Source: Hymenolepis diminuta
Taxonomy: Eukaryota; Platyhelminthes; Cestoda; Cyclophyllidea; Hymenolepididae
Length of the DNA: 64,000 bases
Assembly: GCA_900708905.1 (NCBI GenBank)
Contig: CAADRB010000078.1
Coordinates: 124,001-188,000 of the forward strand
Reading direction: 5' to 3'
Positions 49,701 to 62,700 of this stretch are shown here, one piece after another. Numbering within the stretch: position 1 is the first letter of the stretch; each line of letters opens with the position of its first letter. Both the position numbers and the translations under genes were made by a program. The notes beneath the pieces were generated by a model that searched no databases, was not told the origin of the DNA, and saw only the letters and a program-made list of their open reading frames with translations.

Positions 49701-52700
49701 AGGGTTCTACAGAAGAGGGATTTTGCCTCACTATACATTCCAAACTGTGCGGTGCGTTCGAATACAGGGAGAACATTGATCTGATAGGCAGTATTGAACT
49801 TTAACCCTACTAAGCGATGGACGATCATCCCATAAGAGGAATCGGGAGGTCGGATTGATTGTTCTCTTTCACCTTGAGATTCACGAATTCGATGACCTTC
49901 TGAGTTAATATAAACTCTTCCACCAGTATAATTGACCTAATTGAAAAAAAACATACCATGTTAGATCAGAGAATCGCCAGGTTTGATATACCACTGAAAT
50001 CAACTTACTAAGTAGTGATTAATGGCTGGTACAGATATTGCATCAGCAGGACTCCATGTCAGTTCTAATTCGGCATTTTTGCCATTACCAGCTACAGCAT
50101 GACATTTCAGATTGTCAATAACGGCGGTACCAATGGGATGAGCCCTTCTTACCAGAATCGGGGATGTCCAATCACTGTGCAGGTTTGCGATACCTATTGA
50201 ACGAGCTCGTACAACATACTGCTCTGGGTTCTCAAAGATTGGCTAAAGGAAATTGTATTGAAAAAGTGCAAGTTAGGATTCTGCAAACATATAAAGTGTG
50301 AATCGTGATTTTTAGCAAGGTAGTAATCCAGTTTGTGATATCCTCAAGTTAATCAATTTTATTGATTATTGGTGGTTTATAGATGGCTATAGCGTAATTC
50401 ATTAACCAACGAAAAATCATTATATTCCCAATCATTTACATACCAAGGTTACTTCTAATTAAGGAGTCCTTTTTATGGATTGACAAATGACAGTTTATTT
50501 TGAACTGAAGTACCTTATGTATAATGGATTTCAGCAAATGCTTGTCCATAATGTTCAGTTCTTATTGACCGTTTTTTAATCAAGAAGAGTTGGTCTCGCC
50601 ACTTCAACTCCTTTTTTTCTAATGGTTTAGAAAAAAAATTAACCCTACATGGTATTTAGCAGCTTACAGTTCTACCATATCAGAGACGAGATAACAAAAT
50701 ATTTTTATTAAGCACAGCTCCGTAAATTGTGTTCACTCAAGGTGAATTAATAATAATAAATATTTTCCTAAAAAATTATTTGTTTCTCTCAAATTGAACA
50801 CTCAATGATTTCTCCCTCGGGGTCCATGCGAAATGAAGAGGAGGTGCCTCAACAATAGTAAGTAATTAAATGACTTTTCTCCAAATTAATTCTCTCTTGA
50901 GTAGTATTGAAGTAAGATGATTTCTCACTTGTCTTCCCTTGGCGTTTTGAAGAGGTCTGCAACGGATTTGGATGTAAACATTAAGGATAAAAGTAATGCC
51001 ATACAAGATGACAGATGAATTTTGATTTGACAACGAGATGTTCATTTTATAATGTCGTCATTTAAATAGTCAAAACAGATAATGAAAATAAAATGGAAGA
51101 GATTATTTAAGATTAGCAATAAATTGTTTAAATGTATTTTGTTTACCTCTAAATACATAAAGGCTATTAATAAAGCTAGTACACTTTAAACTATTAAAAT
51201 ATTTAATCTTATTTTGCTTTTACCTACCTTTAATCCTTGTATAAGTTATTTCACTAATCCAATCAACAACTGGCATATTTCGATTGGACTCACCAAAGTA
51301 ATACTGGTTTGGGGTCCTGCAGTATAAGAGCTCTGCCAATTCATCTGCTGTCCTATGCTTTGCTGCTTCGCGTACTCAACCACAAACCTTCCATATGTGA
51401 GAGATCTCATGTCAGTTTTGCTTCGAAGATTGTCACGATAGAAGGAGGTTTGGATGAATCCATCTGGCATTCCCCATGTCACCAGAACACCCTTCTTCTC
51501 AATGAAAACTGCATTCACAGAAGTTGGTTCCTTTGGAACTATTTCAAATGGACAAAATAGGTTATGAAGGAAGAAGGTCGAAACGGGTTACATTTGATCT
51601 GCCAAAGAACACAGGCCCGAAATCCAGGGAAGGTTTTCATAGTACACTATATGATGTTAATGATGAATAATTTTCTAGAAGAGGAATATTAGCTAGGAAG
51701 ATTTGATCAAACAGAATAGAAGACAATACTGCATGTTCTACATATTGCATGAAACATCGCGTTCTGTTCAGAGAGAGAGATATATATAAGAAAAGGAAAA
51801 CGATCACGCAATGAAGCGTCCGAAAAAGCGCCGGAAACTGCTACGAAAGGCGAAAGAAAACGACAAAGAATGAGGAAGAGGAGGAGGAGAAAAAGGGGAA
51901 AGAGCAGAAGTAGATACTATATCAGTAGTAATGGAAGAAGAGGGAAGATGAGAGAATGGAAAATTAAATACCCTCCTTATCAAAGTAATTTTCTCCTCTT
52001 ACTGCTTGTACTGAATATATATATCATTGTATCTGCATGGTTATTATATCTTTGTGATTAAATGAATGAATATAATACAAGTTTTCTCTATCTCTTCATG
52101 ATTGAAAGCAACCGTTTGGTATATATTGAATTAGGTGAGAAATTAGTGTTCTAAGGTTTTACAATTTTTAGACTTGGCAAAAATGTCCACCCTGTAGTAA
52201 TCTAATCATCCTATAATCGTTAGCTGTAGCGAATTATTTACTTCTTTGGGAATAAATGAACTGACTTAAAATCATTAGCACTTTGAGTTGTGCATCTACG
52301 AATTTCTGTTTACTGAGCCTCGATACGAAAAATAACCTAAAATGATCATTCGTCATAATAAGAAGAGCAATCTTGTGCGTGCCCTTAAGAATCAAAATGA
52401 AAGTTCACGACAAAGGTGCCCTTAATGATGTCAAGAAGACTATCTTATAAGTGGACAAAATAAGAGTGATATAGTAAAGATGATTAAGTAAAGAAGCTCC
52501 TTGCAAACTCACGAAGACTTTTCAAGCTCAGAGACTCATATTCTGACCAAGGACCTGCACCAGTCGAAGTCCAAGCTCGAACTCTTCCTCGATAAACTGT
52601 CCCAAATGATGTTACGGCTGGGGTTGACATATTTAACAGTGATACATGTCCTGCTGGCCAGAAAAGAGTTAAAGGCGTTGGGCTTTCTGGTTCAACCTTG

Positions 52701-55700
52701 ACGGAATTGGCCTGCCAAGACTCGGTGAATCCCTGAGAGACATCAGTCCAAGAGCATTCTGCTTCATAAGCAGCTAAACGTCCATTTCTTGCCTCTAGAG
52801 GCGGAGCCTTCCAGTAAAGTAAAAGGTATGGGGATGTAGTGTCAATACGAAGGCCAGAAGGCGGTAAGGTAGGAACTAAAATGGTAAATAAAATATGGTA
52901 GGTTTCCTTTTTCTGCAATTATACATTTCTCCGCCTATTATTTATAGTTTTACTTAAAAATTCACGCAAAATTTCGTTTTGATCAGTCTCACTCCTAAAA
53001 CTGCTTTTTTCCCCTCCAATTTGAAGGCAAAATTGAACACTACAGTTGACAGAAGAGTAAAAAAGCACTTTTTTTGACTAAAAAATGACCCTTGCAATAG
53101 ATATTTCAGATTAAATTTCGAATTTTAAACGACTTCAGTGATTGCGCATTCATACGAAGCCCTGTTAATCAATATTTAGATTAGTTTTCTTAACTATCTA
53201 GCGCCTCTATTAATCGTTTCTTTGCAAAATCCTCGGATTTATCCAATGCTATGCACTTTGAAAAAAATCAATATTAATTACCGTCATCTGGGAGTTCAAT
53301 TCTTCCGATAACGTTTTCCCCAGTTTGATATTCATCCATTGTTGCAACTCTGATCTCATAGGACAATCCACCGACTGAAATTAAAAAAAACTTCAATTTA
53401 CTAGATTTCAAAGAAGGGATTATACTTTATTAATCGGGAATACTTACGAAGCTTTCCAGGTGGTGAATCCCAATTAAGTTTCGTCACATTTTCTTCATCA
53501 CCAATAAATTCTTCTGCGATACCCAATTCCTTGGCTTTTTCTGAAGTAATCGGTTCTAAGTCTGTGCTATCAAACTGTCGTCGATAACGTTGGAGATCAG
53601 TAGACTTGCTGGTCATTTTTGATGAAATCAACAATCTCCATTGAACGCGATATTTGAATCCTCCTACTGGAACCTTTTCCTGCATAGGAGGCCTCCATTG
53701 GACCTGAATTATTCGACGTCTTGAAGATGGAGAAATGATGGTGCGAAGTTTCAAATTGGTTGGCCGAAGAGGGGCTAAAAATCACTTCATGTGTTAGACA
53801 TTTCATGATGAAGAATATGCAACTTAAATGGCGGGAACTAACGTAAAGGCCAGGTCATAGTAGGGTTTGACTTAGCCCTGTCTCCTGATCCAGATCTTGA
53901 GACTGCTCTGATGTGTACAACATAATGAGTGTTTGGAAGGAGTCCGCTCATTTCTTTTGAGTAAGTCAACTTTCCTCTGGCTTCCTCGATTTTTCTATCA
54001 GATGTAGACTGTTGCCTGATTGGCCGTTGCTGTTCAGCCGTTCCATATTGAGTACCACTTAACCAGTTACCCTAAAGATGAGCGAATGGAGTATCTTTTA
54101 AATTAGTTCTGGATAATTTAAATATGAGACCGATTGTAGTAATCAAATAATTATTTTCCAATTCAGTAAGGCGATGAAGAAAAGGGAATTTCAGACTTAC
54201 TCTCTTATTTTTTCACAAACCAAAAAATAATTTGGTAGTTTATCATATTTCCAATTATTACTGAAAACAATTCCCTAAATTTAAAATTATTTCCTTTCTT
54301 GGAAGGGCTAATTTAAAATAATGACAACACAAATCAGGCGAATTACTGCTCACTTTCAAAGGAAAATATCAAAGAAGAAAGAAACAATTTATGCTTAAAT
54401 ATAAATGACTTCGTTCTTTCAAAATTGTTATATTTTTATCAAAATAAACTAATTATAGTTAGAAAAAAATGAGGACTTATTTAAATGCTTAAAAGAAAGT
54501 AATAATTGTATTAATTTTAAGTGCAAAACTTATATCACCCAACGTGTTAATACGATATTTTGGCAAAGTCAGAAGCAAATGACCAATTTTTACGGTATAT
54601 CATACCAGCCGTCACTTTAGTCTCACATATATAGTTTCGGTTTTCGGCAAACAGCGCTAAATTCTACCACTCTCATGTACTCAACAAGTCTTGCTACTTT
54701 GATGGATATTTATGCTCTTTCTATTCACGAATTAATTTTCTAACTAGAATTACATTTTCAGATTAATTGAGTGATATAAATAGGCCTTCTTGTAGAAAAA
54801 AGCATGAAACCACAATAGACAAATTATTTTACTTGAAATTTGGTTGTCGTTTCTTAGGCTGCTCGGACCTCTATTATTGCACCTCCGTACCTTGAGTTCT
54901 GCATGTCGGTATTTGAGGGCCTCTGTATCAATCTTGACAATTATTTTTATTACGATACTTCATAAGCTTTGTACTCCAATAACTGAATTAGACCTTCATA
55001 ATGCACTGATAACTTGGCACATTATTTCTTAATTATTTAAACGCCTAGAGACCTCTATAGGGAGTCAATTTTATTCACTGTAGATTTATTAATTAGGCAA
55101 GCAATGTTTTACTAATATCATCGATAAGTGGGTGGAGCAGTCAAATTAGCAGACACAACTACCTTACAAAATGCGAAATCTATCCGCCATAATTTTACGG
55201 GGAAGTTATGAGTAGTATGACTCAGCAAAAATCTATCACGTCACAACTTCATATCAAACAGAGATAGAAATCAGAGGAGCTTACGAAAACTTCCCATGAC
55301 TGGTACACTTATATTGTGCCGTGATCAAACCACGTGCTATCAGTAAGTGAAGGAATATCTCAAAATTTAAATAACTCCGGAATGATATTAATTATCAATA
55401 CAAAAAATCATCATATAAAATCTGAAAGGAGGGCGATTTTGCAGATTGGGAGAATGTTCTTCATAAAAGCGTTATACTTTCCTTCGGAAAACTAACATTT
55501 GGTTGAGAAAGATATTTCAATACACTAAATATTCTGATTCAAAGGGAATATATTAGGTAAAAATTGCTTTGGTAGGGTTGATTTTCCAAAGTTTGAGCCT
55601 AGAAGCAACCATAGAAAACATACTTAAAGCTTGTTTCCACTATTTTTGATTTGTTATCTAGCAAAACAAAGCCTTATTACCAGATTATGGTATTTAAGTA

Positions 55701-58700
55701 CTAGGACGAAATAAAAGGCAGTTTTAGTATTCCAAAGATATATTTTTCAAGAGAGCTTAGGAGTGAACACGGTGTAGTGTAGCATGCTCTGACTTTTTAG
55801 AGCTAAGTCTGCTTTGTCATAAACGAATGCAGCCAACTCTGGAAGTAAAACTACCTAATCCGAAAATACTTAAAATTTTGATAGAAGAGAAATTCAAATT
55901 AGTGGTAAAAATTCTGACATGTAGGCGGGAAAATAAAAAAATGAAATCATATCTAGAATAACAAGCTTTATCTTTGTTGAGTATATCATGTTTTGAAAAA
56001 TACAATCTTTCAGACTGTCATTCCTAATTCATGACGTTAAACCCATAACAATAAACCTACGAGGGAAGGTTAATTTACTTGCAAGGTAATGGGCAAAAAA
56101 TTATTTCCCCATTTGAGCTGAGTAATTTATAAGAGAAACCCTAAACTCCAAAGACTTAATCCTCCTTTAAATCTCCTCATTTACAACCATGCATTCACTT
56201 GTCCAACTAATAAAAGCATACCAGTGTCTTTAGAATAATTACTACAAAACTGTGGATACATTAGTAGGACTCCAACTATTGCCATCTGAGAAATTAAAAG
56301 CTACAGTATTTAGAATTAAAAGGATTTTGTTTCATTTTCTGATATTTTTATGGAGACAGTTCAAATTTAGATTAATTTCATATTAGCTGAAACCATATTG
56401 AACACAGTAATGATATTACACAAACCCAAGGAAATTTCACTCAGTTTATATACCACCAGGGTCATAATTTTTTCTAAGGAGAGTGGTGAATGAAGCTCAG
56501 TGCCTTACTTCTACTGCAAAAATACAGTGAGATTTTCGAGTTATTTTTACTTAAATAAAACTTAACCAGCGGTCGCATGAAACCGCTAGAATGCTCATAT
56601 TAATGCTATATACATATCAATATAATTTCAACGAAGAACTTGAAAAAGTTAATTTAAATTTAATTAAATTAAAAATTTGCCGAAAATATTTGTGGCAATC
56701 GATTAAAAAAGTAGAAAAAATACCAAGATCTGTTACACTAGCTATTGGCGAAACCGGTCCAAAATTTGGAATTTGGGAAATTTATGATAAAATTTTGAAT
56801 TTTATGCTTATTAATACTCATGAGAATGGTAATTATAGCTATTTAATTATTGGATACTTTTACCCTACCCCTTGTTCAGATGCTTTCCCACGATTCAAAA
56901 TTCGCTCTGCTATGGCTAATAGTAAAATAAATATTGAATAATACGGTTGGTTTGCTACAAAATGACTCAGAAAAGGAAACAATTATCAGTATCTTGAAGT
57001 AGTAAAGTTACCTTAGCGTCGGTAGCTCGAATATCAACATCGTAGTAGGCTATTCGTAGTTCATTGGCACGCTGTCCCATAGCAGTCAATAGGGAAGGAG
57101 ATATTGATTCTTTCGGTGGCGTCCATGTAATTTTCAACCGATCGCTTCCAGTGGCCTCAACTGTAACTCGATTTGGTGGACCGGGAACTGCAATTCAAAT
57201 AATAAAATTGACTTAAAAATCTGACTTACAGTTTCATGATCGTATGTATAATTGAAATAAAGTTTTCCCAAAAACAGGAGCAAATTTGGTTATTGTCCTA
57301 ATAATGGTATTAAATAACGGTCATTATCATTCTGCATCTCCTTACGACAGGGTCAAATTTACAATTTCAGTGTATATACTTCCCATTTTCCGTTTTTGGA
57401 TTAACAACCTTATTTATTTGTTTAAAGTATCCTTATTTTAGGATTTGTTAATGATAGGCAGTGACAATATCCAGGTTTTTAAAAATATATGCATCAGTAT
57501 TTCTCATTAAGTAAATACCGTATAAAATCCAAGATAACTTTGCCTAAAGGAATTTAATCGATTTATAAAGTCTACTAAGTGCATATACGGTGGTTGATAT
57601 TTTACCTACAACATAAATTGTTTTTACTGAAAAACTGATAAACCTTTGGGAAATGTTCCTTATCTCTACTGCTTTAAAATAAAAACTACTCTGATGCCTA
57701 CCATATTCCTTAGTCTTCGCTGTGGCTTCAGATTGAATTCCCGCTCCAGTTTCAGATACTGCAGCTAAGCGGAATTCATATTTTGTATTTGGCAGCAAAG
57801 CATTCACCAAATAGCTGTTCAAACTAGGTTCAATGAAAATTTGTCGAGATGTGGAGTCAGTATTCCCTTCTCCATCTAATGGCGTAACCAGAAGCTCGTA
57901 GTTAACCAATGGCGGTCCTCGTTGCTGTGTTTCAGGAGTGTCCCAGTGGAGAGAAACCTCATGAGCTGATTTGGAAACGGCCTTGAAGTTCACCGGTGGA
58001 GGTAGAGCTACAAAAAATAATAAATGGATCAAGAGTTTGATAAAGGAATTAAATTTTTTTCCATTAATCGTTTAGTGAATGGGTCACAACGAATGGATTG
58101 TTATAAAAAATCATACTTAAGAGTGAGAGAGGTTGTAAGAGGAAAGCTGGCAATGAGAGCATAAATTTTTAACCGTTGAAGTGTCAAATGATGAATATTT
58201 TATTGGTTTTTTATGGTCCCTTTACGATGACAGCCGTTAAGCACCAAAGAAATACACTTTTATATACCGATTGTAAAATCAGCTAAGGTTAATCTAATTA
58301 AAGCTAATATATATATATATATTGTTCGCTAATTCGCTGAACAAGTAAGCAACTCTTCTGATGCTTAATTACCTATTTGTAGAAGATAGTAAATTAAATA
58401 AAAGGATACCTATTAGAAGATATGAAAACTACAGATTGAAATAGAGGAGAACCGAACTGACACATAGAGGAGGCAGATGTCAAGCTAAATCTTTAATCCC
58501 CAAAACTCCCTAAAATCTGATGAAGTGACAAAAATTTCGGTTATTACTAACCATAATTCGGGTTTTAAATGTCGACAGATTTTAAATTTTACAATTTAAA
58601 ATGGTAAAATTTAGTCTCACTTATCTTTCGTGCAATCTTTCATTATTGTAATTGCGTTCGACATAATTTTGGTTTTGACCCTGTTAAGCATAACAAGACA

Positions 58701-59733
58701 TTGACTTCTGATTTTTTGACGATTTTAGGATTCTCTCAAAAGCATATTGTCGGAGATCTATTTATTATCAAGTAATTATACACTATACCAATTAGGAATA
58801 TAAGACGGCGACGCTTAGACCGCTTTCCAAGAAGCTGGTTGAATTTTCAAAGAACTTTCAGCTAATGAATGGGAGCAACTCCTTTTTATTAACGATACAG
58901 GAACCAGGACTTAATATACGAAATGTTCCAGCAGCATCAATGACAAGTTTTGACAAACTCGTTTCAAGTGCAAGTAGTTATCTTTAATTCTAGTTATCTT
59001 CAGTTCATTTTCTCCTTGTTATTGAATCATTCACTGAACTTGAAACAGTGCTGCTTTATAATTAATCACCTTTGTTAATGCTAAGCGCTATTATTCTGAT
59101 GTGTGTTAACATCCGTTTTCCTTTGTTTTTATTTTTTTTTGTTTCTGGAAAATATTCACCTCCATTCATGTGCCTTTGGCACAGTGGCCAAGGTGCTTGT
59201 CTATCAGATTTAGGTTAAGAGAGCAGGTCTTGTGATGAGAATACCCAACCACATTAGCTAATAATGTCAACATGAAGGGTAGCAGAATGTGGGTTTCCTA
59301 TAAGGGCGACTTTGGGAAAATTTTTCTCTACCCAAGTCAGATGGTTCTTTATTACATTTTTAATCCAAGTTCGTGTGTTTATCAAATCATTTAATTAATT
59401 ACTATAACAATTAAATCTACTCATTATTGATATTCCGATGCAATTTATCTAAATGCTCCATTTGATGAGTGATATAGAAATCATATAAGTAGCCTTACCT
59501 CCGGGTCTAACAATAACAGCATACGGGGGTGATATGGGTCCATCACCTTTGATATTCGCAGCACTGATCCGAATATGGTAAGTGGCATTTGATCGCAGAT
59601 GAGTTAGTAGAGTAAGGGTTCCTGCACTTCCGGTGGCATCTGATTGGCTTAGAGTTGAATCGACTTGAACCAACTTGACATTCCATTCAGTCAGTGGGGC
59701 TTTAGGATCTTCCGTGTAGTAAACTCGATACAA
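43752..59733 (-). CDS. LAR: LAR-type receptor protein tyrosine phosphatase, 3' 20 exons (5' end outside window)
   Basis: Exons 5' to 3': 59733-59499, 58007-57702, 57187-57012, 54071-53843, 53774-53448, 53374-53282, 52875-52513, 51538-51294, 50242-50009, 49936-49693, 49623-49295, 49213-48967, 48903-48241, 47510-47209, 47138-46804, 46724-46555, 46486-46053, 44883-44629, 44561-44080 and 43995-43752. They total 5,913 nt, 1,970 codons plus stop, in frame throughout. Residues count from 59733. Residues 1 to about 950 are fibronectin III repeats (roughly seven). A transmembrane helix lies near 1055-1077 ([20 protein letters not shown]), followed by a Gly/Ser/Met-rich juxtamembrane region, catalytic D1, then D2. 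D1 is LAR-like ([31 protein letters not shown]) and intact: WPDHG at 1458, HCSAGVGRT with Cys about 1492. D2 follows [10 protein letters not shown] but is degenerate. LAR receptors act at axon growth cones and synapses. The upstream intron exceeds 4.2 kb. Confidence 0.95.
43996..44561 (-). other. LAR: Degenerate second phosphatase domain (D2) core
   Basis: The stretch before the P-loop, [19 protein letters not shown], is nearly identical to LAR D2. The P-loop that follows across the 84-nt intron reads C-R-T-G-T-G-Y-T instead of C-S-A-G-V-G-R-T, so the essential Arg is Tyr (about residue 1895). Between IIRLFE and QVHKT there are about 91 residues, where LAR D2 has about 21. The WPD/WPE loop is missing; the closest remnant is AEWLPN. 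The inserted segment is rich in Pro, Ser and Asn. The fold markers after the P-loop ([26 protein letters not shown]) remain. Confidence 0.9.
50570..50690 (+). repeat. Dispersed repeat family D, copy in a receptor phosphatase intron
   Basis: Matches 21645-21745: GGTCTCGCCACTTCAACTC, a T-rich run, then CCTACATGGTATTTAGCAGC. Non-coding; it lies between the exons ending 50242 and starting 51294. Confidence 0.5.
51770..51965. repeat. Purine-rich tract in a receptor phosphatase intron
   Basis: GAGAGAGAGATATATATAAG is followed by about 150 nt that is mostly A and G on the plus strand. The 63-codon frame at 51870-52061 (Arg/Lys-rich) is a by-product of this composition rather than a gene. Confidence 0.5.
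56591..56941 (+). CDS. Possible nested single-exon gene in a receptor phosphatase intron, unknown protein
   Basis: A 116-codon intact open frame on the strand opposite the host gene, within the 2.9-kb intron between exons 57012 and 54071. Residues include [40 protein letters not shown] and [20 protein letters not shown]. Third positions are strongly A/T. The middle has Gly, Pro and Trp in patterns that look like protein rather than AT-rich noise. There is no signal peptide. I do not recognise the family. A retrocopied fragment is an alternative. Confidence 0.33.
   Translation: MLILMLYTYQYNFNEELEKVNLNLIKLKICRKYLWQSIKKVEKIPRSVTLAIGETGPKFGIWEIYDKILNFMLINTHENGNYSYLIIGYFYPTPCSDAFPRFKIRSAMANSKINIE
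59169..59245 (+). repeat. tRNA-like / SINE-like remnant
   Basis: TGGCACAGTGG (59178-59188) fits the A box of RNA polymerase III promoters (TRGCNNAGYNGG), and an AGAGAGCAGGTCTTGTGATG block about 40 nt later resembles a worn B box. No full cloverleaf with a paired acceptor stem could be drawn, so a decayed tRNA or tRNA-derived SINE is more likely than a working tRNA gene. Confidence 0.25.
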
Positions 59734-62700
59734 CTGAAAGGGGAAAAAGGCAAAATTTAAACTAGATATGAATTATTCGAAATCATCTTGCCATTTTAGT
59801 AAAATAACAATGAAACAGATCCATTATCTTATGTTATTTTATTGACCGTGAAGACTTAAATATCCCCATCTGTGATATTTCTATGATAAATAATGTTAAT
59901 TGGAAGATTAATTTGATATAAAAATCAAAACCTTAAAAATATGGAACTTCCTAATACTAGATTTGAGCTCAGAATAACGTATTTTCAAGTTACAATTAAT
60001 TCACACAGACGAAGAACAAATTTGAAATTGATCTTAGAATAATTAATAACACACGGAATAATTTGGCCAACATAAACTGCAAAGTCAAGATCAGGATGGA
60101 GCACATCCTATTATTACCAAAAGAAAATTTGCGAAACATGTCTGACTAAAGAAGAAAATTAGAAATATATAGAGTGTGATAGAAATCCTATTTCTTATAC
60201 GGGTCAGTAAGCATCTAAAAATCCGAAATCACCTCTAACGAATCGTTTTTACGAGATTTTCTTAGTGAAAAATTAATGGGAAATAAACGTCATATAAACA
60301 AACATATACTATTACTGGCTGATAAGATTGCACCGATTTTTGTCAGTAAAAGCTTTCAAATTAGAGACAGATATACGGAGATGGGCATAACCAACATCTC
60401 ACGTGAATCCTTGAAATTCTTCTCTTTTAGATGCTTTCATTTGATTAGAAATTGTTATGTTTTTTATTAGTTAAAGAAAAAGACAAAATCAAACTTTCAA
60501 AATAATTTTGGATCTCAGATACAAGTAGAGGATTTTTGTCAATTTTTACTTTTCATAATCATAAAGTAGAATTTGTAATTAAAAAATGTTTATAAGACTT
60601 CAAACTGAATTTTCAAACAGACATTCAAAATCATTTAATACAGAGAAAATAAAAGATATGCTTCTCTTTGGATATTCAAAGGATCTTCTTGCAAATATTC
60701 CAAGGGGTTATTTAACTTCCTGAGAGCGTCAACTTACCTTGGGGTTTATATAAAGGAATTAAGTGTTTTCTTCGACTATTTCCCTATTCGCCTATGGGAT
60801 ATAAATTAATGTGGCCTTAAGTACGTATTTCATAGCTAAATTGCGGATTGCTATTAAATAAGAGCACTTTGTTAAGTCGGATATTGCACTCAGAAGATTA
60901 TTTTGCATGAAAAATGCTTGAATTTTAGAAAATTCAAATGCTCAAACACAGTGATTTTGATTCCAAATGGATAGTTTCCACTTTGCCAGTGATTTATCTG
61001 CCTCAAATGGAAATTTCTATAATACGTGACATTCAGATATTTGATTAGAAAAGCAACTCATTTTAACTGGTACGAAACCACTGAATTTGGATAGCAGTAA
61101 TCAAAATGCATTATAATATTAATCTAAAGGGGAAATTAAAAGAGGGCTAACGTGTATGGTCGCAAACTTGAGAATCAATTTTTAAAGCATTGCAACCTAT
61201 GACTAATTGTTTGAAGATCAGGCGAAGTTAGAAAATCCCTCAATAAAATCCAGAAACAATGAAATCAATTGGATAGAAGCAATAACTGTTTGTCTCCTCT
61301 TGAAAAAGGCCTTGTTTAATTGCTGGTTTTTTACTCTTTAAATTGCTTATTTAACCTGCTTTTAATCTTTTTTTCAAACCTTCACTTTTATGTTTGTGAG
61401 ATTAATATCTGTTATATAATCTTTCACCCTAAAATATGTCAGTCTAATTTTGATAATTTGGACAATATTTAGGTTTTATTTTTAACTCTTTGGATATGCT
61501 TTCTCGCTTAATTTTCATGCTCTATATCACTATCTTCATCAAAGAAAGCATAAACGTTTGCCGAGAGTCTACTGCTGTATATTTGGATCATTTAGAGAGC
61601 GCGTATATTTTGTAGGTGATTCACAGGCCAGAGAAAAGACCCGAATAGCTCAAAGGAATTAAAGTGATATTTCCATTAATCTGAATGAGCTGATTCGCTA
61701 ACAGAATTACTCTTTTATGATAGATTTTATTTGATTAAATCAGTTCCATTGAGTTTATATTAGCAGTTAAGTCGCCTTGTAATTAATTATATTCATTTGC
61801 CTTTATTTATTTAAAATTCGATTTGTATTATAGCAAAGTAATTAATTAGCTTGGGACACGTATGAATGATAAAAGTAACAGTTCAGATTTTAATCCTTTT
61901 TTAAATTGATTAAACTGAAAACAGATTATTATTTCACTTGGGGGGAATAATAACAATTATATCTACTAGTATCATCGATAATTTGCGTTCATCAAAATAC
62001 CTCAAGAAAAGTGATTAGTACTTAACAGAGACTCGAGAGATTGTACGACAAAATACAAAATTAATTCAGTTAACAATGGGCTCTCGTGGAAACTGTTATA
62101 TATTGCTCAATTTTGAAAGAAAGTGGAGTCATCAATTCTGTGATTTTTATGCTTATTCTCAGAGGTTACCTAGGCGGGTAATAGGATTTATTATTTTCAC
62201 AACAGTATTTTAACATACGACAGAGCAAATATTTACTATTTTTATCGTGAGACTGCAAATAAACTTAGTTAGCATTAAATATTCCAATAGGAAATAAGAG
62301 ATAAGGTACCAATGGATTCGTTTACTATGTATTACAAATTTCAATTTTCGTGATTTGTCCCCGGGATGCCCAATGTTTATTAAAGTTCAGTTAACTGGGA
62401 AGGTTTTTCATATTATATCATTTTCCCCCTCTATTAGCTAAGATAATTAAATACAACTAGCTTTCGCTATTTTTACATTGTAGAGCTCACTAGAGTTCAA
62501 TCAATACAACGGCAATATTTTTCAACGTTATATAGTGTTGAATATTTATGCAAAATGAAAAAAAAACTATTTTTCGCAGAAAAAACCAATTGCACATTTC
62601 AAAAAACTATTTACTTCCCTACTTCAAACAAACGGGTGAAGTAACCACAAATTTTCATAAGTGAGGCAGGCTCCTTTGAAGGAATATAGACAGCGGTTCC

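Noticed and set aside
51870..52061. Arg/Lys-rich 63-codon frame
   Set aside because: Produced by a purine-rich tract; composition alone explains it.
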